Positions 27,167-34,585 of a stretch of 64,000 nucleotides of DNA are shown one piece after another; the first letter of the stretch is position 1, and each line of letters opens with the position of its first letter. The notes beneath the pieces were generated by a model. That model did not search any database and was not told the DNA's origin. It saw only the letters and a program-made list of their open reading frames with translations. This DNA is from DASWUZ01 sp036401375 (lineage in GTDB: Bacteria; Acidobacteriota; Terriglobia; Terriglobales; Acidobacteriaceae). The position numbers were made by a program, and so were the translations under genes. The stretch lies in contig DASWVB010000009.1 of assembly GCA_036401375.1 (NCBI GenBank), positions 1-64,000 on the forward strand. The letters are read 5' to 3'.

Positions 27167-27589
27167 ATGCAGGAGCGTAAAAAGAAGGATGGATCGGCGG
27201 AGGAGTCCAGGCTGGATCGCCTTGCGCTCTCGATCACAGAACGCGTGGGCACCATGTTCTTCTTCGTCATCGTCTTCGCCTGGACCACGAGCTGGCTGCT
27301 GTGGAATATGTTTGGCCCAAAGCAGCTGCGCTTCGATCCGTTCCCGGGCTTCGTGCTCTGGCTGTTCGTCTCGAACATGATCCAGCTCTTCCTGATGCCG
27401 CTGATCATGATTGGCCAGAACCTGCAGTCGAGGGAGGCCGACGATCGTGCTCAACGGGACTACGAGATCAACTGCAAGGCAGAGAGAGAGATCGAGCAGC
27501 TGCAGGCCAAACTCGATGCCATCATGAGGCACCTGCAGATCACACCGCTTCCCGAAAGCGGACAGGAGCCGGGAGGACTGAAGAAGTGA
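27167..27589 (+). CDS. DUF1003 membrane protein
   Basis: A 140-residue protein. Residues 20-80 hold two membrane helices in the DUF1003 pattern: E-R-V-G-T-M-F-F-F, then F-D-P-F-P-G-F-V-L-W-L-F-V-S-N and P-L-I-M-I-G-Q-N-L-Q-S. A coiled-coil-like charged tail follows (D-R-A-Q-R-D-Y-E-I-N-C-K-A-E-R-E-I-E-Q-L-Q), also typical. The function of the family is not established. A tandem 15-base repeat lies just upstream. The gene sits between two related helical-repeat genes and all three point the same way. Confidence 0.88.
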   Translation: MQERKKKDGSAEESRLDRLALSITERVGTMFFFVIVFAWTTSWLLWNMFGPKQLRFDPFPGFVLWLFVSNMIQLFLMPLIMIGQNLQSREADDRAQRDYEINCKAEREIEQLQAKLDAIMRHLQITPLPESGQEPGGLKK

Positions 27590-27635
27590 GTACAAGTGCC
27601 GATGTCAGCCATTGAGCTCTGGCAAAGGCGCCCCC

Positions 27636-28379
27636 ATGCAGGTAAACGGGATTGACCCCATCAAGGCAACGGACGCGATCGGATCGAACGACCCCACGGG
27701 AGCAGGATCGACGGCCGTCAGCCACACCGGCTCGATCGAGCTGAATGCCGGCGCCGTTGGGAGCGAGATACGGCAGACCCTGGGCACCCTCGGGGCGGCG
27801 CTCCAAGCCGGCGACTTCGCGACAGCAAACAGCGCGTTCCTGACGCTTCAGAGCCTTACGACCGGCCAGACAGCGCTCCGCGCGCAGTCTGCGGCCTTGA
27901 GTGCCAACCTCGACTTGCTGGCGCAGGCACTTGCCGCCGGTGATCATGACGCTGCCGCTGCTGCCCTCGACTCCATTCAGAACGACCTCGCCAGTGCGCC
28001 GCCGAATGCGGTTGCAACCGGCACTCTCCCGGTCCTGATCGAAGACGTTGTGACCCTCGGCAGCAACGCCCCAGACCAGGTCAGCCAGGCTGGTACCTAT
28101 GGCGGGATACAGATAGAGAACATCGGCGCGGCCATTGTCGCCAATCTCGCACCCGCCTACGCAGCAGCAGTTGCTACGGCAGTTGCAAGAGATAACATTC
28201 CTTCGTTCCGCAGCCGGCGAATGCCCGCTCTCCAGGTGGATGATGCTACCGGAGCCCAGTTCGCCGCTTCAAGCCGCCAGTCGACTGCCTACCCAGTCCC
28301 TGTGCCCATGCGCAGACGGCGAAGATTCAAGGTGCTCCCCGGCGAGCCTGAGGTCGAGGTCGAGCACTGGTTCTTCTGA
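27636..28379 (+). CDS. Ala-rich helical-repeat protein (paralogue B)
   Basis: A 247-residue relative of the protein at 26358-26903. Repeats at about residues 44-75 and 88-119 share the L-x-x-A-L-x-A-G-D-x-x-A-A pattern, and the phrase I-E-D-V-V-T appears in both proteins after the second repeat. The C-terminal half differs: it ends in a basic stretch R-R-R-R-R-F and an acidic tail. ATG at 27636, with AAAGG seven bases upstream, is preferred over a TTG at 27612. Function unknown. Confidence 0.65.
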   Translation: MQVNGIDPIKATDAIGSNDPTGAGSTAVSHTGSIELNAGAVGSEIRQTLGTLGAALQAGDFATANSAFLTLQSLTTGQTALRAQSAALSANLDLLAQALAAGDHDAAAAALDSIQNDLASAPPNAVATGTLPVLIEDVVTLGSNAPDQVSQAGTYGGIQIENIGAAIVANLAPAYAAAVATAVARDNIPSFRSRRMPALQVDDATGAQFAASSRQSTAYPVPVPMRRRRRFKVLPGEPEVEVEHWFF

Positions 28380-28508
28380 CCAGTCAGTGGGCCGGTAGTC
28401 GTGGCTCTCCTTGCTCTGTCTTATCTCGGCGTGAAATGAAGGCGAGCCAGACGTCAAAGACAACCTCGCTCTGGCCTTATCTCTATTACAGGGCCCAAGG
28501 CCTAAGCA

Positions 28509-29546
28509 TCAGGGTACGTTCGCCGCAGAGAAACTTCTAGATACCGCTGCGTCCAAAGAGCTTAAGCCGGCCGGCTCACCCTCCAGGTCCGCATAATCCC
28601 CCTCAAAGGCAATCTCAGTTGGATCCCTGACGTCAGGCAAGGTCGCCAGCCCCGCCTCGTACTCAGAGTTCAACGTCTCGAAGGAAGCGATGCGCTGGGC
28701 CCCCCGCGCAAAGCCCCTCCGCATAAACCCCGGCTGGTCAACGGCCAGGTAGCAGACTCCGAAGGCGCCATAGATCAGAGGATGATAAAAGAGCAGCGGC
28801 AGAGCATACTTCTCATCGGTGATGGCGGCCTCGCAGATGCCCTTCGTCCGTCCGTCGTGCAGATGACCGGCCGGTGTACGCCGGGGGATGTAGTAGATAC
28901 GCATTCCCAGTTCAGGATCGCGCCTCCCCAGCTTCCAGAAACGATTGGCTACCCCGTGGGGGGTGCTGATTCCAAAATCCGGGATCGGCCTCCGCCGGAA
29001 CTTGCCCGGGAAGTAGAGCTCCAGCACCTGGCGGGCAAAGTCGGAGCAGTTGCTCGTCCAGACCGCATATTGGAAGCGGTCCCGCCCCTGCTGAATCGCC
29101 GCCAGAACCCGCGCGTCTTCCTCAGCCGTAGTGTGTATGCGCAGCACGTACGTGCCCCGATGGTCCAGCCTGGCAATATATTTGCGGCCGTAGCTTACAG
29201 GCAGCTCGGGATAGGTCTTGTGCAGAGTACCTGACCAAGCTGCATCGCTCTTTTCCCCGGCGATGCCTTCCAGGTAGATCTGAGCAGGAATGGCCGCCCA
29301 CCCATGGGAGAGCCAGTAGGAAGTGCTGCTCAGGACGACTCCGCTGCCGCCCGTGCACGGGTTTACCCGGCCGCTGGCGTCCACGCACGCATCGCTCACC
29401 CAGATCGACAGGTGCCCGGAATCACTCCAGAATCCCTTGTATCCCGCCGGATCCTCGACCAGCAGCGCCACGTCGGCGCGGCAGACCGGGACAAAGCAGA
29501 GACCGGCGGCAACGGCAGAGAGCAGGAGGTACGGAAGTCTTCGCAT
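28509..29546 (-). CDS. Exported protein of unknown function with Lnb/DUF4105-like features
   Basis: A 345-residue protein with a clear signal peptide (R-R-L-P-Y-L-L-L-S-A ... ending C-R-A). Conserved-looking spots include G-H-L-S-I-W-V near residue 45, Y-V-L-R-I-H and W-T-S-N-C-S-D-F-A-R-Q-V near 165-175. The His plus N-C-S-D layout recalls papain-like DUF4105 (Lnb) lipoprotein acyltransferase domains, but the resemblance is only suggestive. Convergent with paralogue B and isolated from the Mla-like genes. Confidence 0.6.
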   Translation of the reverse strand: MRRLPYLLLSAVAAGLCFVPVCRADVALLVEDPAGYKGFWSDSGHLSIWVSDACVDASGRVNPCTGGSGVVLSSTSYWLSHGWAAIPAQIYLEGIAGEKSDAAWSGTLHKTYPELPVSYGRKYIARLDHRGTYVLRIHTTAEEDARVLAAIQQGRDRFQYAVWTSNCSDFARQVLELYFPGKFRRRPIPDFGISTPHGVANRFWKLGRRDPELGMRIYYIPRRTPAGHLHDGRTKGICEAAITDEKYALPLLFYHPLIYGAFGVCYLAVDQPGFMRRGFARGAQRIASFETLNSEYEAGLATLPDVRDPTEIAFEGDYADLEGEPAGLSSLDAAVSRSFSAANVP

Positions 29547-29696
29547 CGGGTAGGTTGCGCGGGTATCAAGGCAACTTACGCCTGTCTAAAGGCAGATGCG
29601 AGCGCCCCGACGCAGAGTTGTGCCTCTTCCAGCGAACGGCTGAGTATCTGGTTGATTCTCACTGGGTTGGCAGTCGCACTGCAAACTCGACCCAGC

Positions 29697-30584
29697 CTAG
29701 GTGAGATAGTTCTTGATGAACGGGTCCTCGCTGTGGATCAGGTCGTGCGTCGATCCATCGAAGATCAGCTTGCCCTCATGCAGCACCAGGAAGCTGGTGC
29801 TGGGATCGACCTGGCCCTCCCCCAGCGGCTCCATCTTGTTCGCCTCGCGATCGAAGCGATGGGTGGCCAGCACGAAGGCATCCTGCAGCCGATGCGTCAC
29901 CAGCAGAGAACTGGTGCGGTAGACGTCACGCTGCTTCACAATCAGCTCCACAATGGTGGTCGAGGTGATAGGGTCAAGGCCGCCCGTAGGGGAGTCGTAG
30001 AGCAGCAGGTCAGGGCGGCTCACGATAGCACGAGCAATCGCCACGCGGCGCCGCATGCCGCCTGAGATCTGCGAAGGCAGCTTATCCACCGCCTGTTCCA
30101 GTTCAACGAAGCGAAGCGCCTCGAGGACGCGCTCATCGATCTCCGTCTGCGGTACATGCTCCTCGATCAAACGATATGCGACGTTGTCTCTCACCGTCAG
30201 CGAGTCGAAGAGCGCGCCCTCCTGGAAGACCATCCCGATCCGCCTGCGCAGCGCGAAGAGGTCGTTTTCCGGCATGCTGCTGACCTGCTCGCCAAAGACG
30301 CATACGCTGCCCGCATCGGGCAGCATCAGTCCGTTCGCCAGCTTCAACAGCACGCTTTTGCCTACCCCCGCCGGCCCCAGCAACACCCGCGTCTCACCGG
30401 GCGCAATTCTGAAGGAGAGATCCTTGAGTACATCATTGCCATCGAAGCTGATCGACACATCGTGGAAGACCACCACCGGCGCCGTATCACTTGCCTTGGC
30501 AGAATCGGACGCGGCACGGGTATCAGCGAACTGGGCAGGCTGCGGAACAGGCGTAGAGCTGGCGACGTTCGCTGGGGCGTCCAT
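29697..30584 (-). CDS. MlaF-type ABC transporter ATP-binding protein
   Basis: A 295-residue ATPase. It has Walker A G-P-A-G-V-G-K-S, Q-loop V-F-Q-E-G-A-L-F-D-S-L-T-V, signature I-S-G-G-M-R-R-R-V-A-I-A-R-A-I, Walker B L-L-L-Y-D-S-P-T-G-G-L-D-P and the H-loop histidine in V-T-H-R. The D-S in place of the usual D-E after Walker B removes the catalytic glutamate position, which is notable. The Q-E-G-A-L-F-D-S phrase is characteristic of MlaF and related lipid importers. The gene starts two bases after the MlaE-like permease stop. The N-terminal 35 residues are an unusual Ala/Pro/Ser extension. Confidence 0.9.
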   Translation of the reverse strand: MDAPANVASSTPVPQPAQFADTRAASDSAKASDTAPVVVFHDVSISFDGNDVLKDLSFRIAPGETRVLLGPAGVGKSVLLKLANGLMLPDAGSVCVFGEQVSSMPENDLFALRRRIGMVFQEGALFDSLTVRDNVAYRLIEEHVPQTEIDERVLEALRFVELEQAVDKLPSQISGGMRRRVAIARAIVSRPDLLLYDSPTGGLDPITSTTIVELIVKQRDVYRTSSLLVTHRLQDAFVLATHRFDREANKMEPLGEGQVDPSTSFLVLHEGKLIFDGSTHDLIHSEDPFIKNYLT

Positions 30585-30586
30585 GG

Positions 30587-31366
30587 TCAGCGCCCGAAGA
30601 TGCCAATCATGAAGCGGCTGATGACGAAGTCGACCGCGATGATCAACACGGAAGAGACAACCACCGCCTGGGTCGTCGACCGGCCCACACCCTGGGTTCC
30701 GCCCTTGGTGTTCATGCCGTAGTAGCAGCCGATCGTCGCGATGATGAAGCCGAAGAAGACCGGCTTCACCAGCCCCTGCATCACGTCCGCATACTTGAGA
30801 GACTGGTACGCGGTGTGGAAGTACTGCGATCCATCCTGCCCCAGCATGAAGACGGAGACAGCGGCGCCTCCCATCGTTCCCACCGCATCGGACACGATCG
30901 TCAGGAAGAAGAGCATGAAGACGGTAGCCACGATACGAGGCGCTACCAGCTTCTTTACAGGATTGGTGCCGAGCGCGCGCATGGCATCGATCTGTTCGGT
31001 CACCATCATCGAGCCCAGTTCGCTGGCCATCCCGGACGCATTACGGCCTGAAACCATCAGGCTGGTGAGCACCGGCCCCAACTCCTTGATCATCGAAAGG
31101 CTGACCAGTTGCCCGGTGATCGCCGTCGCCCCGAACTGGGCCAGCGAAGAGGCTGACTGCAGTGCCAGGACGCCGCCAGTAAAGAACCCCGTTAACAGCA
31201 CAATCGGGAGCGAGCCAACTCCTATCAGGTCCGCCTGGGTGAACATGTCGGGAAGATACCGCGGCTTCTGGAAGATCCCCGCTAATGCGCGGCCAGACAA
31301 CAGCGCATAGTTCTGAACGGCCCCAACACTTCGCTTGGCAACACCTTCGATTGCATTCAGTGGCAT
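30587..31366 (-). CDS. MlaE-type ABC transporter permease
   Basis: A 259-residue permease of the MlaE/Ycf63 family, with a loop helix followed by about five membrane helices. The hallmark E-L-G-P-V-L-T-S-L-M-V-S-G-R-N-A-S-G-M-A segment and E-x-G-x-M-x-V-T-E-Q-I-D-A-M-R-A-L-G coupling motif are intact. With the following ATPase it should move phospholipids across the envelope. The substrate-binding MCE protein (MlaD) that completes such systems is not seen in the next genes; it may be elsewhere. Confidence 0.93.
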   Translation of the reverse strand: MPLNAIEGVAKRSVGAVQNYALLSGRALAGIFQKPRYLPDMFTQADLIGVGSLPIVLLTGFFTGGVLALQSASSLAQFGATAITGQLVSLSMIKELGPVLTSLMVSGRNASGMASELGSMMVTEQIDAMRALGTNPVKKLVAPRIVATVFMLFFLTIVSDAVGTMGGAAVSVFMLGQDGSQYFHTAYQSLKYADVMQGLVKPVFFGFIIATIGCYYGMNTKGGTQGVGRSTTQAVVVSSVLIIAVDFVISRFMIGIFGR

Positions 31367-31449
31367 AGGTTTGCGGTCTGTCTTCAGCCTTCAGGGACTC
31401 AAAGCGAGACTACCACAGCTAATTCACCCGGGTGCTCGCAGTCCAAGCC

Positions 31450-32787
31450 CTATGCGCACCTGCGGCCGGAACCGAAGATCTCGTCCAGGTCGCCGTCACC
31501 GTCCTCCCCATCCTCACTCACCGGCTCAAAGGTGAAGCGGTCCGGGCGCGTCCACCATCCGCCCTCACTCTGCACGACCTGGCCTTGCGCAAGCCCCCGC
31601 ACCAGACCGGCCAAAGCCGTCGGTATCGGAGCACCTCGGCGCACCTTGAAGACACCCGGCTCGTAAACTCCCTCGTTCCGGGTTACGAGGGAGCACCAGT
31701 CATAAGATCCGAAGACTGCCCAGGCCGCCACGGCCCTGCAGTCGACTCCAACCTCCCTGGTCTCCCGTGCCTCATTCCATATCCCGGACAGCCACTTCAC
31801 CTGCTCGGCAGGCGGCCCGCCCAGGTGTGCTTCGGTGATCGCCACAGGAATCCGGTACCGGCGCCAGGCCTCCGTCAAGATCGCTCCCGCGCCCGCAATG
31901 CCACCACGCCGCAGACGCACAGCCTCGATATCCACCAGTGGCTCACGTCCGGTGTCGCCTCCCGCCAGGAAACGCGGATAGCGGCTCGTACGATGATCCA
32001 GAAAGCGGTCGCTCGTTACGTAATAGTTCAGCCCGACGATGTCCGGCCTGCAGGGGTTTTCGGCGAACCAGAGTATCTCCGCCTCGGTCAGGCCATGTCT
32101 CCGCAGGAAGCCGAACAGCGGGTGCCGCTCATCCACCAGCCCGCACAGCAGATCGGTCCCCAGCCAGCGGCGGTGCTCTCGCTGCTCGCAGAGTTCGGCT
32201 AGCTCCGGAGTCGACCAGGTTTTGCCCCCATCCTCGGTATGCACAAAGAGCGCGTCGCTGCGCACCGTCCGCACCGCGCGCATCGACAGTACCGACCCAC
32301 GTAGCTGGTTCACCAGTGCACGCACGTAGCTTCTGAAGTTGCGGTGGTGTGGATACCAGTGCGCGTAGAGCCCGCTGAAGCGGGCCGTGGTATGCGGCTC
32401 GTTCACCGGCGTATAGCTCTGGATCCAGGGATAGCGGCGAGCGAGGGCCAACGCATACCCCGCGAGCTTCTTCCCAAAGTCGGGATCGAGCAGGCTCGTA
32501 TCGGGGGGACCACTGCCGTGGTGCACCAGCCCTGCAATCGGCTCCATGCCGAGATCCTGCATCTCCCCGAGCCTCTCGGCGAAGATCTCCAGAGTACCTG
32601 CAGCGCAGAAACGCTCCCAATGCAGCCCGTAGCGCAGCCTGGTCAACCCCAGCCCTCGCAACAACTCGAGGTCACCACTGCGCTGATAGTGACCGCAGCG
32701 CTCCATCTGATCGAAGTAGGTATCCGCCACCCGGTTCACGGTGCACTCGATACCACCCCAGAGTTCCAGGCCGTTGGCCTCATTCAT
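31450..32787 (-). CDS. Family 1 (GH1)-like glycoside hydrolase
   Basis: A 445-residue cytoplasmic TIM-barrel protein. W-G-G-I-E-C-T-V-N-R-V near the N-terminus, Y-T-P-V-N-E-P-H with the acid/base glutamate, D-I-V-G-L-N-Y-Y-V-T, and the strand A-I-T-E-A-H-L-G-G with the nucleophile-type glutamate fit GH1. In GH1 the nucleophile motif is usually I-T-E-N-G, so this is a divergent branch. Similar domains are found fused to dTDP-4-dehydrorhamnose reductase-like proteins. The substrate cannot be predicted. Confidence 0.8.
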   Translation of the reverse strand: MNEANGLELWGGIECTVNRVADTYFDQMERCGHYQRSGDLELLRGLGLTRLRYGLHWERFCAAGTLEIFAERLGEMQDLGMEPIAGLVHHGSGPPDTSLLDPDFGKKLAGYALALARRYPWIQSYTPVNEPHTTARFSGLYAHWYPHHRNFRSYVRALVNQLRGSVLSMRAVRTVRSDALFVHTEDGGKTWSTPELAELCEQREHRRWLGTDLLCGLVDERHPLFGFLRRHGLTEAEILWFAENPCRPDIVGLNYYVTSDRFLDHRTSRYPRFLAGGDTGREPLVDIEAVRLRRGGIAGAGAILTEAWRRYRIPVAITEAHLGGPPAEQVKWLSGIWNEARETREVGVDCRAVAAWAVFGSYDWCSLVTRNEGVYEPGVFKVRRGAPIPTALAGLVRGLAQGQVVQSEGGWWTRPDRFTFEPVSEDGEDGDGDLDEIFGSGRRCA

Positions 32788-33148
32788 CGTTGCCGCCTCA
32801 GGCCAAAGATCAGGCTATTCTTGGATGCCATACCGGAGTCCGTCGCGCCTGCCAGCCGAACCACTGAAAGGCGGTCGCCACCCGCGACCCTGATTGCACA
32901 CCTCAGCCACTGGACGGGCCCGACTCCAAGGACCGCTCTTGTGGGATGCTGCTCGCCACCTTTTTAGGGAAGATGTCGGCTATGGAAGGAACCGTTGTGT
33001 CTCGCGGGAGGTTCAATGTTAAGGCTTGGAAAAATATGCAGGGTGGCCGGAGAATGCACAGCCTTGACACGCCCCTGCAGCAGCTTTGGTGTCCTGAAGT
33101 GGCACACTGAGGCTCGGAGGTAGTCGAGGCCGGCCGGAGGTGCCCGGA
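32788..33148. other. Intergenic region, no gene
   Basis: About 360 bases separate the GH1-like gene from the end of the response-regulator gene. No ORF with a ribosome-binding site or family match is visible on either strand. It must hold the promoter of the minus-strand GH1-like gene, but no clear -35/-10 pair was recognised. Confidence 0.45.
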
Positions 33149-34585
33149 CTAATCCTTTACCCGTTTCTTGATCTCAATATTCAGCCGCTTGATCTTCTGA
33201 TTGAGCGTCGAGAGGGGCACCCTGAACTGCTCCGCCGCGTCCGTCTGGTTCCAGGCGCAGCGCTCGAGCTTGTCGACGATGATGCGCCGCTCGATGTCTT
33301 CGAGTATCTCAAAGAGCGACGCGTCTGGATTATGCTCGAGCAGACTCGCGGAGTACCCCCGCCCGGTCAGGTTTGACGGCAGCAGATCAGCCCCTATCAC
33401 TGGCCCCGAAGAAAGCACCACCCCGCGCTCAACGACGTTCTCGAGCTCCCGGACGTTGCCCGGCCAGTCGTAGTCGATCATCATCCGCATTGCATCGGGC
33501 GCCAGCGTTCGCAGCGGCAGCTCATTCTCCTCACAGAAGTGTTTGAGGAAATGCGCCACCAGCAGCGGTACATCTTCCCGGCGGGTACGCAGCGGCGGCA
33601 GATCGATCGAGATCACGTTCAAGCGATAGAAGAGGTCCTCACGAAACTTTCCATCCTTGACCGCCTGCCGCAGGTCCACATTGGTGGCAGCGAGGATGCG
33701 GACATCCACCTGCAGCTCATGCACTCCCCCCAGATGCATGAAGCGCTTATCCTGCAGCACCCGCAGGATCTTGGCCTGGGTGTCCATCCCCATCGTGCCA
33801 ATCTCATCGAGGAAGAGCGTGCCGCCGTTCGCGATTTCGAAGAGGCCCTTCTTCGCCGAGATAGCGGACGTAAAGGCGCCCTTCACATGGCCGAAGAGGG
33901 TCGACTCCAGCAGATCGGTCGGCATCGAGCCCGTATTCACAGGCACAAACGGCTTGTCGCGCCGCGGGGAGTTGGCGTGGAGCGCCTTTGCAATCAGCTC
34001 CTTACCGGTGCCGCTCTCGCCGAGAATCAACACGGTCGAGCGGCTCGGCGCCACCTGCGCCACCAGGTCGAAGATGCGCAGCATCGGTTCGCTCTTGCCT
34101 ACGATCGATTCGAAGTTATAGCGCTTCTTGAGCGCACGCTTGAGCTGGACGTTCTCTTCCTCTGCTCGAAAGCGCGCAATGGCCACCCGGATGTCGGCCA
34201 GCAGCTTTTCGTTGTCCCACGGCTTCTGGACGAAGTTTTGCGCGCCCGCCCGCAGCGCATCGACCACGTTATCGACCGTGCCATACGCGGTAATCATGAT
34301 CACCGGCAGATCGGGCTGACGATCACGGATGTGTCCCAGGATTTCGATGCCGTTCTGTCCGGGCAGGGCAAGGTCCAGCAGTACCAGGTCATAGGACTGC
34401 TCCTCGACCATCTTCAGCCCCGCCTCCCCATGAGGCGCCATCTCGACGTTGTAGCCTTCCAGCGTCAAAAGCGTCTCGAGCGATTCTCGGATGCCTGCCT
34501 CATCGTCAATGATCAAAATGCGATATGCGCTCTCGGAGTAGCGCACCGTCGACCCGGGATGGGCCGCCAGCGTGGCTTCATGCAT
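33149..34585 (-). CDS. NtrC-family sigma-54-dependent response regulator
   Basis: A 478-residue activator. The receiver domain (residues 20-135) has the acidic pair D-D, phospho-acceptor Asp71 in V-L-L-D-L-A-L-P and K-P-W-D. The AAA+ domain has Walker A G-E-S-G-T-G-K-E, the loop G-A-F-T-S-A (usual form G-A-F-T-G-A) and Walker B G-G-T-L-F-L-D-E-I-G. The C-terminal Fis-like helix-turn-helix is N-Q-T-D-A-A-E-Q-F-R-V-P-L-S-T-L. Its ATG overlaps the stop of the upstream histidine kinase by eight bases, so the two are a coupled two-component pair. Target promoters are not evident here. Confidence 0.96.
   Translation of the reverse strand: MHEATLAAHPGSTVRYSESAYRILIIDDEAGIRESLETLLTLEGYNVEMAPHGEAGLKMVEEQSYDLVLLDLALPGQNGIEILGHIRDRQPDLPVIMITAYGTVDNVVDALRAGAQNFVQKPWDNEKLLADIRVAIARFRAEEENVQLKRALKKRYNFESIVGKSEPMLRIFDLVAQVAPSRSTVLILGESGTGKELIAKALHANSPRRDKPFVPVNTGSMPTDLLESTLFGHVKGAFTSAISAKKGLFEIANGGTLFLDEIGTMGMDTQAKILRVLQDKRFMHLGGVHELQVDVRILAATNVDLRQAVKDGKFREDLFYRLNVISIDLPPLRTRREDVPLLVAHFLKHFCEENELPLRTLAPDAMRMMIDYDWPGNVRELENVVERGVVLSSGPVIGADLLPSNLTGRGYSASLLEHNPDASLFEILEDIERRIIVDKLERCAWNQTDAAEQFRVPLSTLNQKIKRLNIEIKKRVKD

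Noticed and set aside
29666..29682. A -24/-12-like (sigma-54) sequence TTGGCAGTCGCACTGCA on the plus strand
   Set aside because: It points into the end of minus-strand genes with no plus-strand gene downstream, so it is most likely chance.
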